Below the pieces are notes generated by a model. It had not been told where the DNA came from. It worked only from the letters and a program-made list of their open reading frames with translations, and made no database searches. The position numbers were made by a program, and so were the translations under genes. A DNA stretch of 64,000 nt from Bin55 sp965203735 (GTDB lineage: Bacteria; Pseudomonadota; Gammaproteobacteria; Pseudomonadales; Azotimanducaceae): contig OZ241909.1 in assembly GCA_965203735.1 (NCBI GenBank), forward strand, positions 248,001-312,000. Reading direction: 5' to 3'. Shown here in pieces: positions 8,799 to 17,640 of the stretch; the stretch's first letter is position 1; each line of letters opens with the position of its first letter.

Positions 8799-9229
8799 AG
8801 CAAGTTTTATGCGCGATCGCGCTAATGCTAGGAATTGCTGTGATTGCCGAGCAGTCAGTTGAATTAGGTGACTACACCGTTCACTACAGCGTCATACCTT
8901 CGACACTTATTCCGAAGGAAACGGCGGAAAGACACAAAATCGTACGTGGCAAGAACCGTGCACTCTGCAATATCACGGTTATAGATTCTGAAGGCAAGCC
9001 CTACGAGGCCGAAGTCACGGGCGAGTTCAAGAATCTCATGGGACAGACCATCAAGCTCAAGTTCAAGACCATCAAGGAATCCGATGCCGTTTATTCTCTT
9101 TCCAGTTTCAAATTCACAGACGGCGAGAAGCTGAAATTCGAAGTAGAGGTAAAGCTTCCGGACGGAAAGGAAAGTCTCAAGTTTGAACAGAAGGTCTACT
9201 CGAACCTAGAGGACCCCGTGGAAAAGTAG
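8795..9229 (+). CDS. DUF4426 domain-containing exported protein
   Basis: 144 residues from a GTG at 8795 that overlaps the metW stop; the open frame continues upstream inside metW, but the signal-peptide-like start KQVLCAIALMLGIAVIAEQ fixes this choice. The mature part has alternating beta-strand pattern and fits DUF4426, a small periplasmic family regularly found between metW and rdgB in gammaproteobacteria. The function is unknown. The position in the operon is the main support for the family name. Confidence 0.8.
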   Translation: MKQVLCAIALMLGIAVIAEQSVELGDYTVHYSVIPSTLIPKETAERHKIVRGKNRALCNITVIDSEGKPYEAEVTGEFKNLMGQTIKLKFKTIKESDAVYSLSSFKFTDGEKLKFEVEVKLPDGKESLKFEQKVYSNLEDPVEK

Positions 9230-9268
9230 ACCTTTCCTATTGCTACGAGTCGAGACTCGAGTGGAAAA

Positions 9269-9886
9269 TTGAACGCTCAAAAGAAAGTTGTACTCGCGAG
9301 CAACAATCCGCATAAGCTCCGCGAACTACGAGAACTACTCAAGCAACTTTCCCTCAATTTAGTTCCTCAATCTCATTGGAACATTCAGTCAGTCGATGAA
9401 ACCGGAAGCTCATTTGTTGAAAACTCGCTGATCAAAGCGCGTCACGCATCTACGCACGCAGGACTGCCGTCGATTGCCGATGACTCCGGTTTGGTCGTTC
9501 CCAGCTTGAATGGAGATCCAGGAATTCGGTCTGCCCGATTCGCAGGAGATCAGGCCGACGCGAACCTAAACAACCAGCTTCTTCTGAAACGGTTGTATGA
9601 AGAAGCCAAATCCGGGAGAGATACTAGTGCGTATTTCTGTGCGGTGCTCGTCTACATTGATAGTGTCAACGATCCCATGCCTGAGATTTCAATCGGCACC
9701 TGGCACGGCCAAATCGTCCGAGAACCCAAAGGGACAAACGGATTTGGCTACGATCCGCTCTTCAAACCGGATGGGATGGCGCTTACTGCGGCTGAACTGG
9801 ATCCCGAAGTCAAGAACAGACTGAGTCACCGCGCACAAGCGTCTCAAGGTTTTGTTGAACGTCTAAAGACGCGGCTAGGCAATTAA
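9269..9886 (+). CDS. rdgB: dITP/XTP pyrophosphatase (RdgB/HAM1 family)
   Basis: 205 residues, TTG start, 39 nt after the DUF4426 gene. Family motifs are VLASNNPHKLRELRELL, SFVENSLIKARHA, IADDSGLVV, PGIRSARFAG and GTNGFGYDPLF. The enzyme removes pyrophosphate from non-canonical purine nucleotides (dITP, XTP) and keeps them out of DNA. The length is typical. hemW starts directly after the stop codon. Confidence 0.95.
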   Translation: MNAQKKVVLASNNPHKLRELRELLKQLSLNLVPQSHWNIQSVDETGSSFVENSLIKARHASTHAGLPSIADDSGLVVPSLNGDPGIRSARFAGDQADANLNNQLLLKRLYEEAKSGRDTSAYFCAVLVYIDSVNDPMPEISIGTWHGQIVREPKGTNGFGYDPLFKPDGMALTAAELDPEVKNRLSHRAQASQGFVERLKTRLGN

Positions 9887-10999
9887 GTGGCTGGCCTCTA
9901 TGTACACATTCCCTGGTGTGTGCGCAAGTGTCCCTACTGTGATTTCAATTCTCACGAGATCCGGAACGATTTTGCAGAGACCAAGTACGTAGATTGCGTC
10001 ATAGCCGATCTAAAGAATGACCTAAAGAATCATCCTCTTGAGATCGACACCGTTTACTTCGGCGGCGGCACACCCAGCCTCTTTTCGCCCGATTCGTTTC
10101 ATCGCATACTTGCAACGCTTGACAGAACTGAAACTAGAGAAGTCACCATGGAAGCGAATCCAGGAACCACAGAGTATTTGGACTTTCGACACTACAGGGG
10201 CGCAGGCATCACGCGGGTGTCACTTGGTGCACAGTCCTTTCATCAAGATCACCTCAAGACACTCGGACGGATACACGATCCTTCGGAAGCCATGCGAGCA
10301 ATCGAGAAAGCCTTGGCAGCTGGTTTTGATTCTGTAAACGTCGACTTGATGTATGGCTTGCCCGACCAAACTATTGATCAAGCAATGGAGGACTTGGAGC
10401 TAGCTATAGCGCTAGGACCCACGCACATTTCCTGGTATGAACTCACCATAGAACCCAATACGGTGTTTGCCAAGTCTCCGCCAAAATTGGCTTCAACAGA
10501 CTATCGGGCAGAGATGGAGGATGTTGGAATACGATTGCTGGCTGAAAACGGTTTCGAGCGCTATGAAGTCTCAGCCTACGCCCGCAACGAGTTGATATGT
10601 AAGCACAACTTCAACTACTGGACATTCGGAGACTATATTGGAGTTGGCGCTGGTGCTCACGGCAAGATCAAGACCCAGGATGGAATTTTTAGAACATCCA
10701 AGACAAGGATGCCTAAGTCGTACATGCAGAGAGCAAAAAGTTCGCGCACCATGGTCGCTAAGTCAGAAATTCCGGTGGAGTTCATGATGAATGTGCTTCG
10801 CTTGTGCGACGGGGTCGAGGAAGACCTGTTTCACGTACAGACAGGACTACCATTCTGTACAATCCAAGCGACCGTCGAACGGCTACGGTCATGGGATCTC
10901 ATGCAACCTGATCGACTTCAGCTCACACCCAAGGGATTTCAGCAGCTAAATGGAGTTGTTACCGAATTCCTAAGTACCACGGAGCATGGTTCCCGATGA
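9887..10999 (+). CDS. hemW: Radical SAM family heme chaperone HemW
   Basis: 370 residues with a GTG start abutting the rdgB stop. The radical SAM cluster motif CVRKCPYCDFNSH (CxxxCxxC) is near the N-terminus, followed by VYFGGGTPSLF, RVSLGAQSFHQDHLKTLGR and VNVDLMYGLPDQT. These mark HemW (YggW), which inserts heme into respiratory proteins, and separate it from coproporphyrinogen oxidase HemN. It overlaps the next gene by 4 nt. Confidence 0.93.
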   Translation: MAGLYVHIPWCVRKCPYCDFNSHEIRNDFAETKYVDCVIADLKNDLKNHPLEIDTVYFGGGTPSLFSPDSFHRILATLDRTETREVTMEANPGTTEYLDFRHYRGAGITRVSLGAQSFHQDHLKTLGRIHDPSEAMRAIEKALAAGFDSVNVDLMYGLPDQTIDQAMEDLELAIALGPTHISWYELTIEPNTVFAKSPPKLASTDYRAEMEDVGIRLLAENGFERYEVSAYARNELICKHNFNYWTFGDYIGVGAGAHGKIKTQDGIFRTSKTRMPKSYMQRAKSSRTMVAKSEIPVEFMMNVLRLCDGVEEDLFHVQTGLPFCTIQATVERLRSWDLMQPDRLQLTPKGFQQLNGVVTEFLSTTEHGSR

Positions 11000-11703
11000 G
11001 CGAGTTCGATTCCATTTCAATCCAATCCGCGTCCCAGTTAACGAGCGACTATGAAGTCAAGAAATCCTTGCTTTCGGATCGAAATGCGATTCGACTCCGA
11101 CGTGCACTGAGTTGGTTGGAAAAAGGACAGGCATTGCTCGAGCAAGAAGATTTCGACGGAGCCTTCATCTTCTTCTGGATATCGTTCAACTCGATGTATT
11201 CGATCAAACCAGCGTTGAACAATCCACCAACTGACACAAGCCAGTACATGGACTTCTTCAGGAATCTCCTGAAATACGACAATGAAAGTACGATCTACAA
11301 CGCATTGTGGACTGTATTTCCGGGAGCCATTCGAACCCTAGTGCAGAATGAGTTCGTGTTTGGGCTTTTCTGGGAATTTCAGACAACCGGACGCGACACT
11401 GATTGGGAGATTCAGCTGAAAAGAAGCGGAGTAAAAGCTCTTGCTGCATTGAAAAGTAAACGCCAAAGCAAGACTCTCGAGTTGCTTGAAATTGTCTTTG
11501 ACCGACTCTACACCCTGCGAAACCAACTCATACACGGGTCGGCAACTTACCAAGGGTCCATGAATCGCGACCAAGTCAAGGACGGTGCGAACATCTTGGG
11601 CTATCTTGTGCCGCGATTTGTCGCAATCATGCTAGAGCATTCAGACCACGACTGGGGCGAAGTCATCTATCCGGCGATATCTAGACAAGCACCGTCAGAG
11701 TAG
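10996..11703 (+). CDS. HEPN-like domain protein at the operon end
   Basis: 235 residues. The C-terminal part carries RNQLIHG (Arg175, Asn176, His180), matching the Rx4-6H core of HEPN domains, within LYTLRNQLIHGSATY. The N-terminal part has helices around ALSWLEKGQALLEQEDFDGAFIFFWISFNSMY, typical of the first HEPN helices. Many HEPN proteins are metal-independent RNases, but some only bind nucleotides or proteins. The start overlaps hemW by 4 nt, so it is part of the housekeeping operon rather than an isolated toxin, and no partner lies beside it. Confidence 0.7.
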   Translation: MSEFDSISIQSASQLTSDYEVKKSLLSDRNAIRLRRALSWLEKGQALLEQEDFDGAFIFFWISFNSMYSIKPALNNPPTDTSQYMDFFRNLLKYDNESTIYNALWTVFPGAIRTLVQNEFVFGLFWEFQTTGRDTDWEIQLKRSGVKALAALKSKRQSKTLELLEIVFDRLYTLRNQLIHGSATYQGSMNRDQVKDGANILGYLVPRFVAIMLEHSDHDWGEVIYPAISRQAPSE

Positions 11704-11912
11704 GACTGAAATTCACTTCCGAATTGGGTGTTGAACCTACTGTTGTGATCTCTTGAGAGACTTGCTTTCGAGTTAGCAACGACCATATGCCACGAACCAG
11801 GCAGATTTCCAACGTCTTCAAAACCTCGGGGAGAAGAAGTCTGGCAGATTGCGTAGCAGCTCAGTGCGGATCTCAATGAAACTCCACACTGACAGTTTGA
11901 TCTAGCAAATTG

Positions 11913-12512
11913 TTAGTTAGAGTGATCGTTGTCCTCAGTCTCACTTAAGTCAGAAGCAGGTTGTTCATTGGGTTTATCTGGAAAACGTTTGTCGTGCAAC
12001 TCGTTCAGTTCCTCGGCCGCTTTGATAAAGAAGTCCGTTAGCTCGTCAAGCGTAAAACTACCATCCAGGTCTCGGTCGGCTACGCTATGGAGATCCTCTA
12101 GTTGCGCTCGAAGACCTTCAGGCGACAGGGACTTTTGCTTGTCAGTCAAGTCTTTCTCGACGGCGGACCCTAGCTCCTCCATCGATAGCCCACCGTCGCC
12201 GTCAGAATCGAATTCTTTGAAGAGAGACTCATACTTGGATGTTAACGTTGCGTAGTCCGCATGCTCGTTTGGCGGTTCCTCTCCGTATGCATTCAAGAGA
12301 CTCTTCCTTGCCTCGGACCAACGTTTCAACGCCTCGTTCAGTGCATTGGAATCCTCATCTTGAGCATCTCGTTTCTCACTGGGCATATCGGTATGTTCTT
12401 GGGATGTAACAGACTCTTTTCCTACGCCGCTGTCCGTGACATCTGCTAGTGACACGCCGGCCGCAAAAACAAGCACCCCAACTATAACTGCAAGAAACTT
12501 AGATGTATACAT
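11913..12512 (-). CDS. Secreted EF-hand calcium-binding protein
   Basis: 199 residues with a signal peptide (MYTSKFLAVIVGVLVFAAGVSLA). Two EF-hand loops are visible, DSDGDGGLSMEEL near residue 101 and DRDLDGSFTLDEL near residue 150, separated by a charged helix. The mature protein is strongly acidic and should act outside the cytoplasm. A paralogue lies upstream on the same strand at 12711-13319. Target and function are unknown. Confidence 0.85.
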   Translation of the reverse strand: MYTSKFLAVIVGVLVFAAGVSLADVTDSGVGKESVTSQEHTDMPSEKRDAQDEDSNALNEALKRWSEARKSLLNAYGEEPPNEHADYATLTSKYESLFKEFDSDGDGGLSMEELGSAVEKDLTDKQKSLSPEGLRAQLEDLHSVADRDLDGSFTLDELTDFFIKAAEELNELHDKRFPDKPNEQPASDLSETEDNDHSN

Positions 12513-12710
12513 TTCTGCCTATTACTGTAAAGTGAAAATCGATTGGATCATACGATGCTGGCAAACGCACCCTTTCACCAACAGATCGGGTGGTCTTCAA
12601 TGGTCTACGCGAGAACGAGCAAACCAAACTGAAGGATGTACTCGAATGTAGAGCGAGTCAACCGTGGGATGCCACTCTTGCATGGCTTGCCTGCTCGATC
12701 CAGTCAATTT

Positions 12711-13319
12711 CTAGTCAGAACGACCTTCGGCTTCAGACTCATTAGAACTGGTGGTACCCTCTTCATTCAGTTTTTGCGAAGCATAGTTCTTCACGACCGT
12801 TTCTATTACGTAAATCGTTTCTGCCATATAAATTGACAATTCCTCAAGTGAAATCTTTCCGTCCTCGTCCAGATCACATTCTTTGAATTCTTCCTCGAGC
12901 ATTTCTCGACGTTCATCGGGTGTCAAGGAGTTGTACTCGTCGGTCATGTCTTTCAACCCATTTTCTAGTTCTTCCTTCGCCAGTCCACCATCGCCGTCAG
13001 AGTCGTATTTCTCAATGATCGACTGATTCTCAGACACCGCGGCATCGGTTATGTAGTTCACTAATGGATCATCTTTAAGTCTCTCTTTCAAGGCACTTAC
13101 AAGATCAACGACAGCTTCGTTCACGCTCGTGGACGCTTCGTTTAATTCCTCCTGAGCGTCCATACTCTCAATTGGAGTCTCGTCGATGCTCTTAGACAAG
13201 ATAGCGTCTTTGGCTTCAACGGAGTGCGATTCAGCAACGCTACCGACAGTATCGGCTGATGGACTGATCGAGAAACCAAGAAGCACGGCGGCAACTACGA
13301 AAATCTGTGGTGTGCTCAC
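12711..13319 (-). CDS. Secreted EF-hand calcium-binding protein, paralogue
   Basis: 202 residues starting with a signal-like segment (FVVAAVLLGFSISPSADT). The EF-hand loops DSDGDGGLAKEEL and DLDEDGKISLEEL are placed as in the neighbour at 11913. Outside the loops, similarity is low but the layout is the same: signal, acidic linker, two loops, charged tail. This suggests an old tandem duplication. The 198-nt gap between the two genes would allow separate transcripts. Confidence 0.85.
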   Translation of the reverse strand: MSTPQIFVVAAVLLGFSISPSADTVGSVAESHSVEAKDAILSKSIDETPIESMDAQEELNEASTSVNEAVVDLVSALKERLKDDPLVNYITDAAVSENQSIIEKYDSDGDGGLAKEELENGLKDMTDEYNSLTPDERREMLEEEFKECDLDEDGKISLEELSIYMAETIYVIETVVKNYASQKLNEEGTTSSNESEAEGRSD

Positions 13320-13554
13320 TAAATTTCCTCGTGGTGCAGCAGAAAAGACTAATCAAAATGCTAGCACAACCCCCTTTGGCGCAAGGACACTTGACCTTCT
13401 GCGATGATTCCTAATGCTCCAACATTCCTGCCTGAGAAACGACAAAGGTAACAACAAGGGCAGTGTCCAAATCGGACAAAGCAACAATTAGAGAACGAAG
13501 CTCGATTCATGGCAATCCATACAATGTCTGCCCCACATCTCGCAGGAACCCCCA

Positions 13555-14343
13555 GTGACCACATACTCGACGATACTGGTTGACAAATCGGAAGGAGTCG
13601 CCACTATTACACTCAACCGTCCCGAGCGACTCAATGCCTGGACTCACGAAATGAGTTCGGAATTGCAAGACGCAATATTCGCTTGCAACGAGGATTCGGA
13701 TGTTGGTGCCATGGTATTTACCGGTGCTGGACGGGGATTCTGTTCCGGTGCGGACATACGAGACAATTTCAAGGCTCGTATAGAAGGTAAACCACAGGAC
13801 AGTACAAGACGGAGAGGTGGCGGCGACTGGATTGAATTGGTTCGATCATCAAAGCCCATGATTGCTGCTGTAAACGGAGCTTGCGTGGGCGTGGGCGCGA
13901 CAATGATCCTCCCAATGGACGTCATTATTGCCTCTACCGAAGCAAAATTCGGCATGCTGTTTGTCAAGATGGGAGTTACGCCGGAGCTTGCAAGTTCCCA
14001 CTTTCTAGTCCAGCGAGTCGGATTTGGAGCTGCAAATGAAATGTGTCTTACAGGTCGCTTGTACTCGGGTGAAGAGGCTTTCGCCAAACGACTTGCCGAC
14101 CGCGTTGTAGCACCGGAAAAACTAATTCCCACAGCTCTAGAACTAGCAGGTGAGATGGCGGCCAACCCTTCGCGTCAATTGAGATGGGTCAAGCAACTGA
14201 TCACACAGAACGGTTCAGAAACCGATATCAAGAAAGTGCATGAACGCGAAGGACAAGTGCTTGCACAGGCGTACGGCTCTGAAGAGCACCACGAGGCAGT
14301 TACTGCATTCATGGAAAAACGAAAACCCATCTTCAAGAACTGA
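13555..14343 (+). CDS. Enoyl-CoA hydratase/isomerase family protein
   Basis: 262 residues, GTG start. Crotonase-fold motifs: TITLNRPERLNAW, MVFTGAGRGFCSGADI forming the first oxyanion strand, and AAVNGACVGVGATMILPMD for the second. The length is typical of single-domain hydratases. Catalytic glutamate assignment is unclear: the position often holding the second acid reads MGVTPELASS, resembling the dienoyl/isomerase type. It probably acts on acyl-CoAs in fatty or aromatic acid degradation. No other beta-oxidation gene is adjacent. Confidence 0.88.
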   Translation: MTTYSTILVDKSEGVATITLNRPERLNAWTHEMSSELQDAIFACNEDSDVGAMVFTGAGRGFCSGADIRDNFKARIEGKPQDSTRRRGGGDWIELVRSSKPMIAAVNGACVGVGATMILPMDVIIASTEAKFGMLFVKMGVTPELASSHFLVQRVGFGAANEMCLTGRLYSGEEAFAKRLADRVVAPEKLIPTALELAGEMAANPSRQLRWVKQLITQNGSETDIKKVHEREGQVLAQAYGSEEHHEAVTAFMEKRKPIFKN

Positions 14344-14476
14344 CACCGACAGCCGTCCAAGTGCCGACTTGGCTAGGATTGACGGCAATCTGAGATGCTC
14401 AGTACTAACAGTTACGATTCAATCGGAACTGGAACTTAGTGTAACGAAATCTCCGCTCGGACTTCCTAATCAGAAG

Positions 14477-14548
14477 GTGTCAAGCAGTATGTCAATTAGT
14501 GCGCTAAACAACGTGTCAAGTAAGTCGTCAAATAAGATGACAAATAGG
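14477..14548. repeat. Six degenerate 12-bp direct repeats, block 1
   Basis: Units of 12 bp start at 14477, 14489, 14501, 14513, 14525 and 14537. Most fit the pattern DTGTCAANTARK, for example GTGTCAAGCAGT, ATGTCAATTAGT and GTGTCAAGTAAG; the third unit is the most diverged. The block lies upstream of the Fic gene. Read as codons it gives a tetrapeptide-like pattern (VSSS MSIS ... SNKM). Confidence 0.7.
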
Positions 14549-14600
14549 GGTTCATGACCTCGGAAAAGTTAAACTAAAGTGATGTTTTTCAGTGATATTT

Positions 14601-14660
14601 ACTTGTACAATTACTTGTCATATTAGGTGTCAAATAATATGTCAATTAACGTGTTGACTG
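14601..14660. repeat. Degenerate 12-bp direct repeats, block 2
   Basis: Five 12-bp units (14601, 14613, 14625, 14637, 14649) repeat the same core as block 1: TTGTACAAT, TTGTCATAT, GTGTCAAATA, ATGTCAATTA and GTGTTGACTG. The block ends 12 bp before the Fic start codon. It is interrupted by a stop in the frame of block 1, so it is not one long coding repeat. It may be an operator array. Confidence 0.65.
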
Positions 14661-14672
14661 GATGGGTAATTG

Positions 14673-15860
14673 ATGGACTGGGATAAGTTCTCATTCGGGT
14701 TCTATCTTAGACAGGATTTCAGAAAGGTGTTAATAAGCATCGATGCATGCCGCCAAACAGTTGAATGGATTCTCATTCCTAACGCATGGAAGACTGAACT
14801 CAATAGACTCAATCGTATACGTTCGATCCACGGTACGACCGCTATCGAAGGAAATCTCATGTCTGAGGATCAAGTACGTGATTTCTTAGAGCGAGAGAGT
14901 TCAGAATCAGACGGTGAGACCACTCTCTCACCAGATCAACTACAGATTCAAAACGCCCGGCGAGCCCAAGAATGGATTCGAGAACGGATCAACTCTCGCA
15001 AGAATGCAGCTCTCAGACTGGAGAATCTGCTGCACCTTCACAAGTTGGCCACCGAAGGAGAGCACTATACCGAAAACGTTTCTGGAAAACTACGGATGCA
15101 CTCGGTTCAAGTTGGGAGCGAAAAGTTGGGTGGTGTCCATAGAGGTGCCCCCCACGATCGTCTACATGATCTCTTGAGAGAGTTTTTTGCGTGGTTGTAT
15201 TCTCGCGAGACACTAGAGAGATGGCATCCTGTCATACGAGCTCTCTTAGCACACTTTTATTTGGTTACCTTACACCCATTCGGCGATGGAAATGGGAGGA
15301 TATCGAGACTAGTTGAGACATATCTCCTGCTCGAAAGCGGATACAACATTCATGGTTTCGACGGTCTAAGCAACTTTTTCTATCAAAATGCTGATGAGTA
15401 CAAGCTGCTGCTTCAACGCAGTAGAAGATCACAACCCTTTGATCTCACTCAGTTTATCGAGTTTGGGCTGGGTGGCTTTGAGAAAGAGCTAAAGGAGATA
15501 ACTCGTTTCATCCAAGAAAGGCAAAATCGCAGAATGCACATGGACACTTTGAATAGGACTCGTTCTATGAGGAAGAGTGTCAGACGCTATGTATTGAGCG
15601 GTCGGGAGTATGACTTTCTCTCTTGTCTCGCAGAAAAAACCAACCCTGTTGATTCGTTTGGGACTTTGGCTGAGAAACAGATGCCGTTAGCTAAAATCCG
15701 ATCCGATCGAATATTTCAACTGATTTACAACAGGGTTTCGAAACGTACATTTGTGCGGGACATCGAACAACTTCGCGAGAAAGGATTCGTGAAACTGACC
15801 CCAAACGATGACAACGAGCTCTGCGTTTCAATCGATCTGAGTGCAATCGAGAAATACTAG
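14673..15860 (+). CDS. Fic domain protein (probable AMPylator) with C-terminal DNA-binding-like domain
   Basis: 395 residues. The Fic core HPFGDGNGRISR is at about residues 201-212, with all catalytic positions intact. An N-terminal inhibitory motif TTAIEG (Glu59) matches the S/TxxxEG/N form of self-inhibited class II Fic proteins. Fic proteins transfer AMP from ATP to target hydroxyls. The C-terminal 100 residues look like a winged helix (RNVSKRTFVRDIEQLREKGFV-like pattern, residues 345-375). A stop at 14667 limits the start to TTG 14670 or ATG 14673. The 12-bp repeats lie just upstream. Confidence 0.9.
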   Translation: MDWDKFSFGFYLRQDFRKVLISIDACRQTVEWILIPNAWKTELNRLNRIRSIHGTTAIEGNLMSEDQVRDFLERESSESDGETTLSPDQLQIQNARRAQEWIRERINSRKNAALRLENLLHLHKLATEGEHYTENVSGKLRMHSVQVGSEKLGGVHRGAPHDRLHDLLREFFAWLYSRETLERWHPVIRALLAHFYLVTLHPFGDGNGRISRLVETYLLLESGYNIHGFDGLSNFFYQNADEYKLLLQRSRRSQPFDLTQFIEFGLGGFEKELKEITRFIQERQNRRMHMDTLNRTRSMRKSVRRYVLSGREYDFLSCLAEKTNPVDSFGTLAEKQMPLAKIRSDRIFQLIYNRVSKRTFVRDIEQLREKGFVKLTPNDDNELCVSIDLSAIEKY

Positions 15861-16000
15861 CACCTTGAAGAACCGCTCTAGACTGTAAAAATAGCTTCCT
15901 ACAAGCTACATGCACTTCAACTAGACAGGCTCGTATACTAGCTCCTTCTAATTGATACGTTACCGTGCCTCGTTCCCGATTCACCCCAGGCTAATACAAG

Positions 16001-16882
16001 ATGGTCCAATCTGCTCAAGAAACGATCCGCAAGCCCGACTCAGCAATGGTGTTCGACCAAGAGATCCTAGTACCGGGACTCGACGATGGGCTGGCCCATA
16101 TCGAGGAATTTGGGTACGCCGTTTTTCCGCAATGGCTCCGGGATGAACGGGTTGCAAGACTCGCATTTGATCTTCAGCGAGATGTGCATCCCCTTCGAGA
16201 ATTGATGCCACCCGATCGGACGACAGTGCGAGCACACAATCTCCTAGGCAAGACCCGTTGCGTGGACGACTTGGTGTGTGATCCACGACTCCTTGCTGTG
16301 GTTCAAGGAATGCTGGGTACCAGCGTTCAGGTTTCCGTAGTGGCGTACTTTGATCTCTTGCCTGGAGCAAAGGCTCAAGGACTACATCAAGATGATGGAC
16401 TCTGGCCCGTTCCGCGACCACACCCGCCCTTTGTCGCCAACGCCGTAATAGCCATAGATGACTTCACTTTGGAAAACGGGGCGACAGTATTAGTGCCCGA
16501 ATCCCACAAGTGGCATGACACTCCGGTAAGGCAACCGCCCGATGTAGAGACCGTGCAAGTGGAAATGGAGGCTGGGTCCGTGTTGATCTGGACGGGTGCT
16601 CTTTGGCATGGTGGCGGCGAGAACAAGACGAATCAAAGCCGTCGAGCGATCGACATTAACTTCAACCTATCCTATCTTCGCCAGCAGGAAAACCAGTTCA
16701 TTGGAATCCCTCGCGACCAATTGCCGAAAATGCCCGAACGACTGCGAAAACTAGTTGGATACCAACACGGGCTCAGCTTTGTTGGCCCCGGTATGGTGGA
16801 TCTACGGGATCCGTTGCGAATGCTCAAAGAGGTCGAATTCGGCTACAACGTCAACGACGAACGGTTTCCGCCCATAGGATGA
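16001..16882 (+). CDS. Phytanoyl-CoA dioxygenase (PhyH) family protein
   Basis: 293 residues. This is an Fe(II)/2-oxoglutarate oxygenase: the HxD motif is in GLHQDDGLWP (near residue 129), the distal histidine probably in ALWHGGGEN (near residue 204), and an arginine follows in NQSRRAIDINF. The family hydroxylates lipids or small natural compounds; the substrate here is not known. It stands alone, converging on trmB with a 9-nt gap. Confidence 0.88.
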   Translation: MVQSAQETIRKPDSAMVFDQEILVPGLDDGLAHIEEFGYAVFPQWLRDERVARLAFDLQRDVHPLRELMPPDRTTVRAHNLLGKTRCVDDLVCDPRLLAVVQGMLGTSVQVSVVAYFDLLPGAKAQGLHQDDGLWPVPRPHPPFVANAVIAIDDFTLENGATVLVPESHKWHDTPVRQPPDVETVQVEMEAGSVLIWTGALWHGGGENKTNQSRRAIDINFNLSYLRQQENQFIGIPRDQLPKMPERLRKLVGYQHGLSFVGPGMVDLRDPLRMLKEVEFGYNVNDERFPPIG

Positions 16883-16891
16883 GGACTTAAG

Positions 16892-17563
16892 TCACTGCGA
16901 ATTATCTAGAGATTCTTCAATGCTGGTAACTCGTTTGTACTGAAAGTCCCAGATCTCATGTCCAAGCTTCTCTCCGCGTTGCTCAAATCGAGTCTTCGGT
17001 CGCAGTTCGTATCTTTCTGACGGACCGCCGTCGAACAATGGATGGTTTTGGAATACAGCCCCAATCTGATCGGCATAGTGTTCCCAGTCCGTAGCTAGAC
17101 AAATCGAACCATCAACTCTCAGTTTGCGATTTACTGTCTCCACAAATTCCTCATTGACCAGACGTCTTCTGTGATGCCTCTTCTTGGGCCAGGGATCGGG
17201 AAAGAAGACAAACATCAAGCTAACGGAATAATCCGGCAACGCTTCCAACAAAGTAAGTCCGTCGGTCTCGGCAATGCGCACATTCTCGAGTTCTTCTGTT
17301 TGACAACGCCGAATCAGAGCTCCGATCCCAGGACGAAACACTTCGACGCCAATACAGTTCCAAAGTGGATTGATTGTCGCGAATTGCGCTAGTACCTCGC
17401 CATTGCCAAAGCCTATTTCGACCAAGAGGTCACTAGCGTCTCCAACAAACTCGAACTGACGATCAATGCAATCGGGATCCAGACGATACTCTTCAAGACA
17501 AGCATAGGCTCTGGCTTGTGCATCGGTCATACGGGACCCACGACGGACATAGAGCTGTCGCAT
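16892..17563 (-). CDS. trmB: tRNA (guanine-N7-)-methyltransferase
   Basis: 223 residues. SAM-binding region LLVEIGFGNGEVLAQFA, then the family signature FVFFPDPWPKKRHHRRRLV and a C-terminal TRFEQRGEKLGHEIWDF, all typical of TrmB. It makes m7G46 in tRNA. It lies head to tail downstream of rpoH, 77 nt away, on the same strand. Confidence 0.95.
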   Translation of the reverse strand: MRQLYVRRGSRMTDAQARAYACLEEYRLDPDCIDRQFEFVGDASDLLVEIGFGNGEVLAQFATINPLWNCIGVEVFRPGIGALIRRCQTEELENVRIAETDGLTLLEALPDYSVSLMFVFFPDPWPKKRHHRRRLVNEEFVETVNRKLRVDGSICLATDWEHYADQIGAVFQNHPLFDGGPSERYELRPKTRFEQRGEKLGHEIWDFQYKRVTSIEESLDNSQ

Positions 17564-17640
17564 TTTGACGCTTCGAAGTTATGAGAGCCCGGATGAGCTC
17601 GAAATGTTAGACCAGGATGCTTTGGAGCGCTGCTTGGAAG

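Noticed and set aside
14477..14660. CRISPR array
   Set aside because: Repeats are 12 bp, contiguous and degenerate, with no spacers; no cas genes are present.
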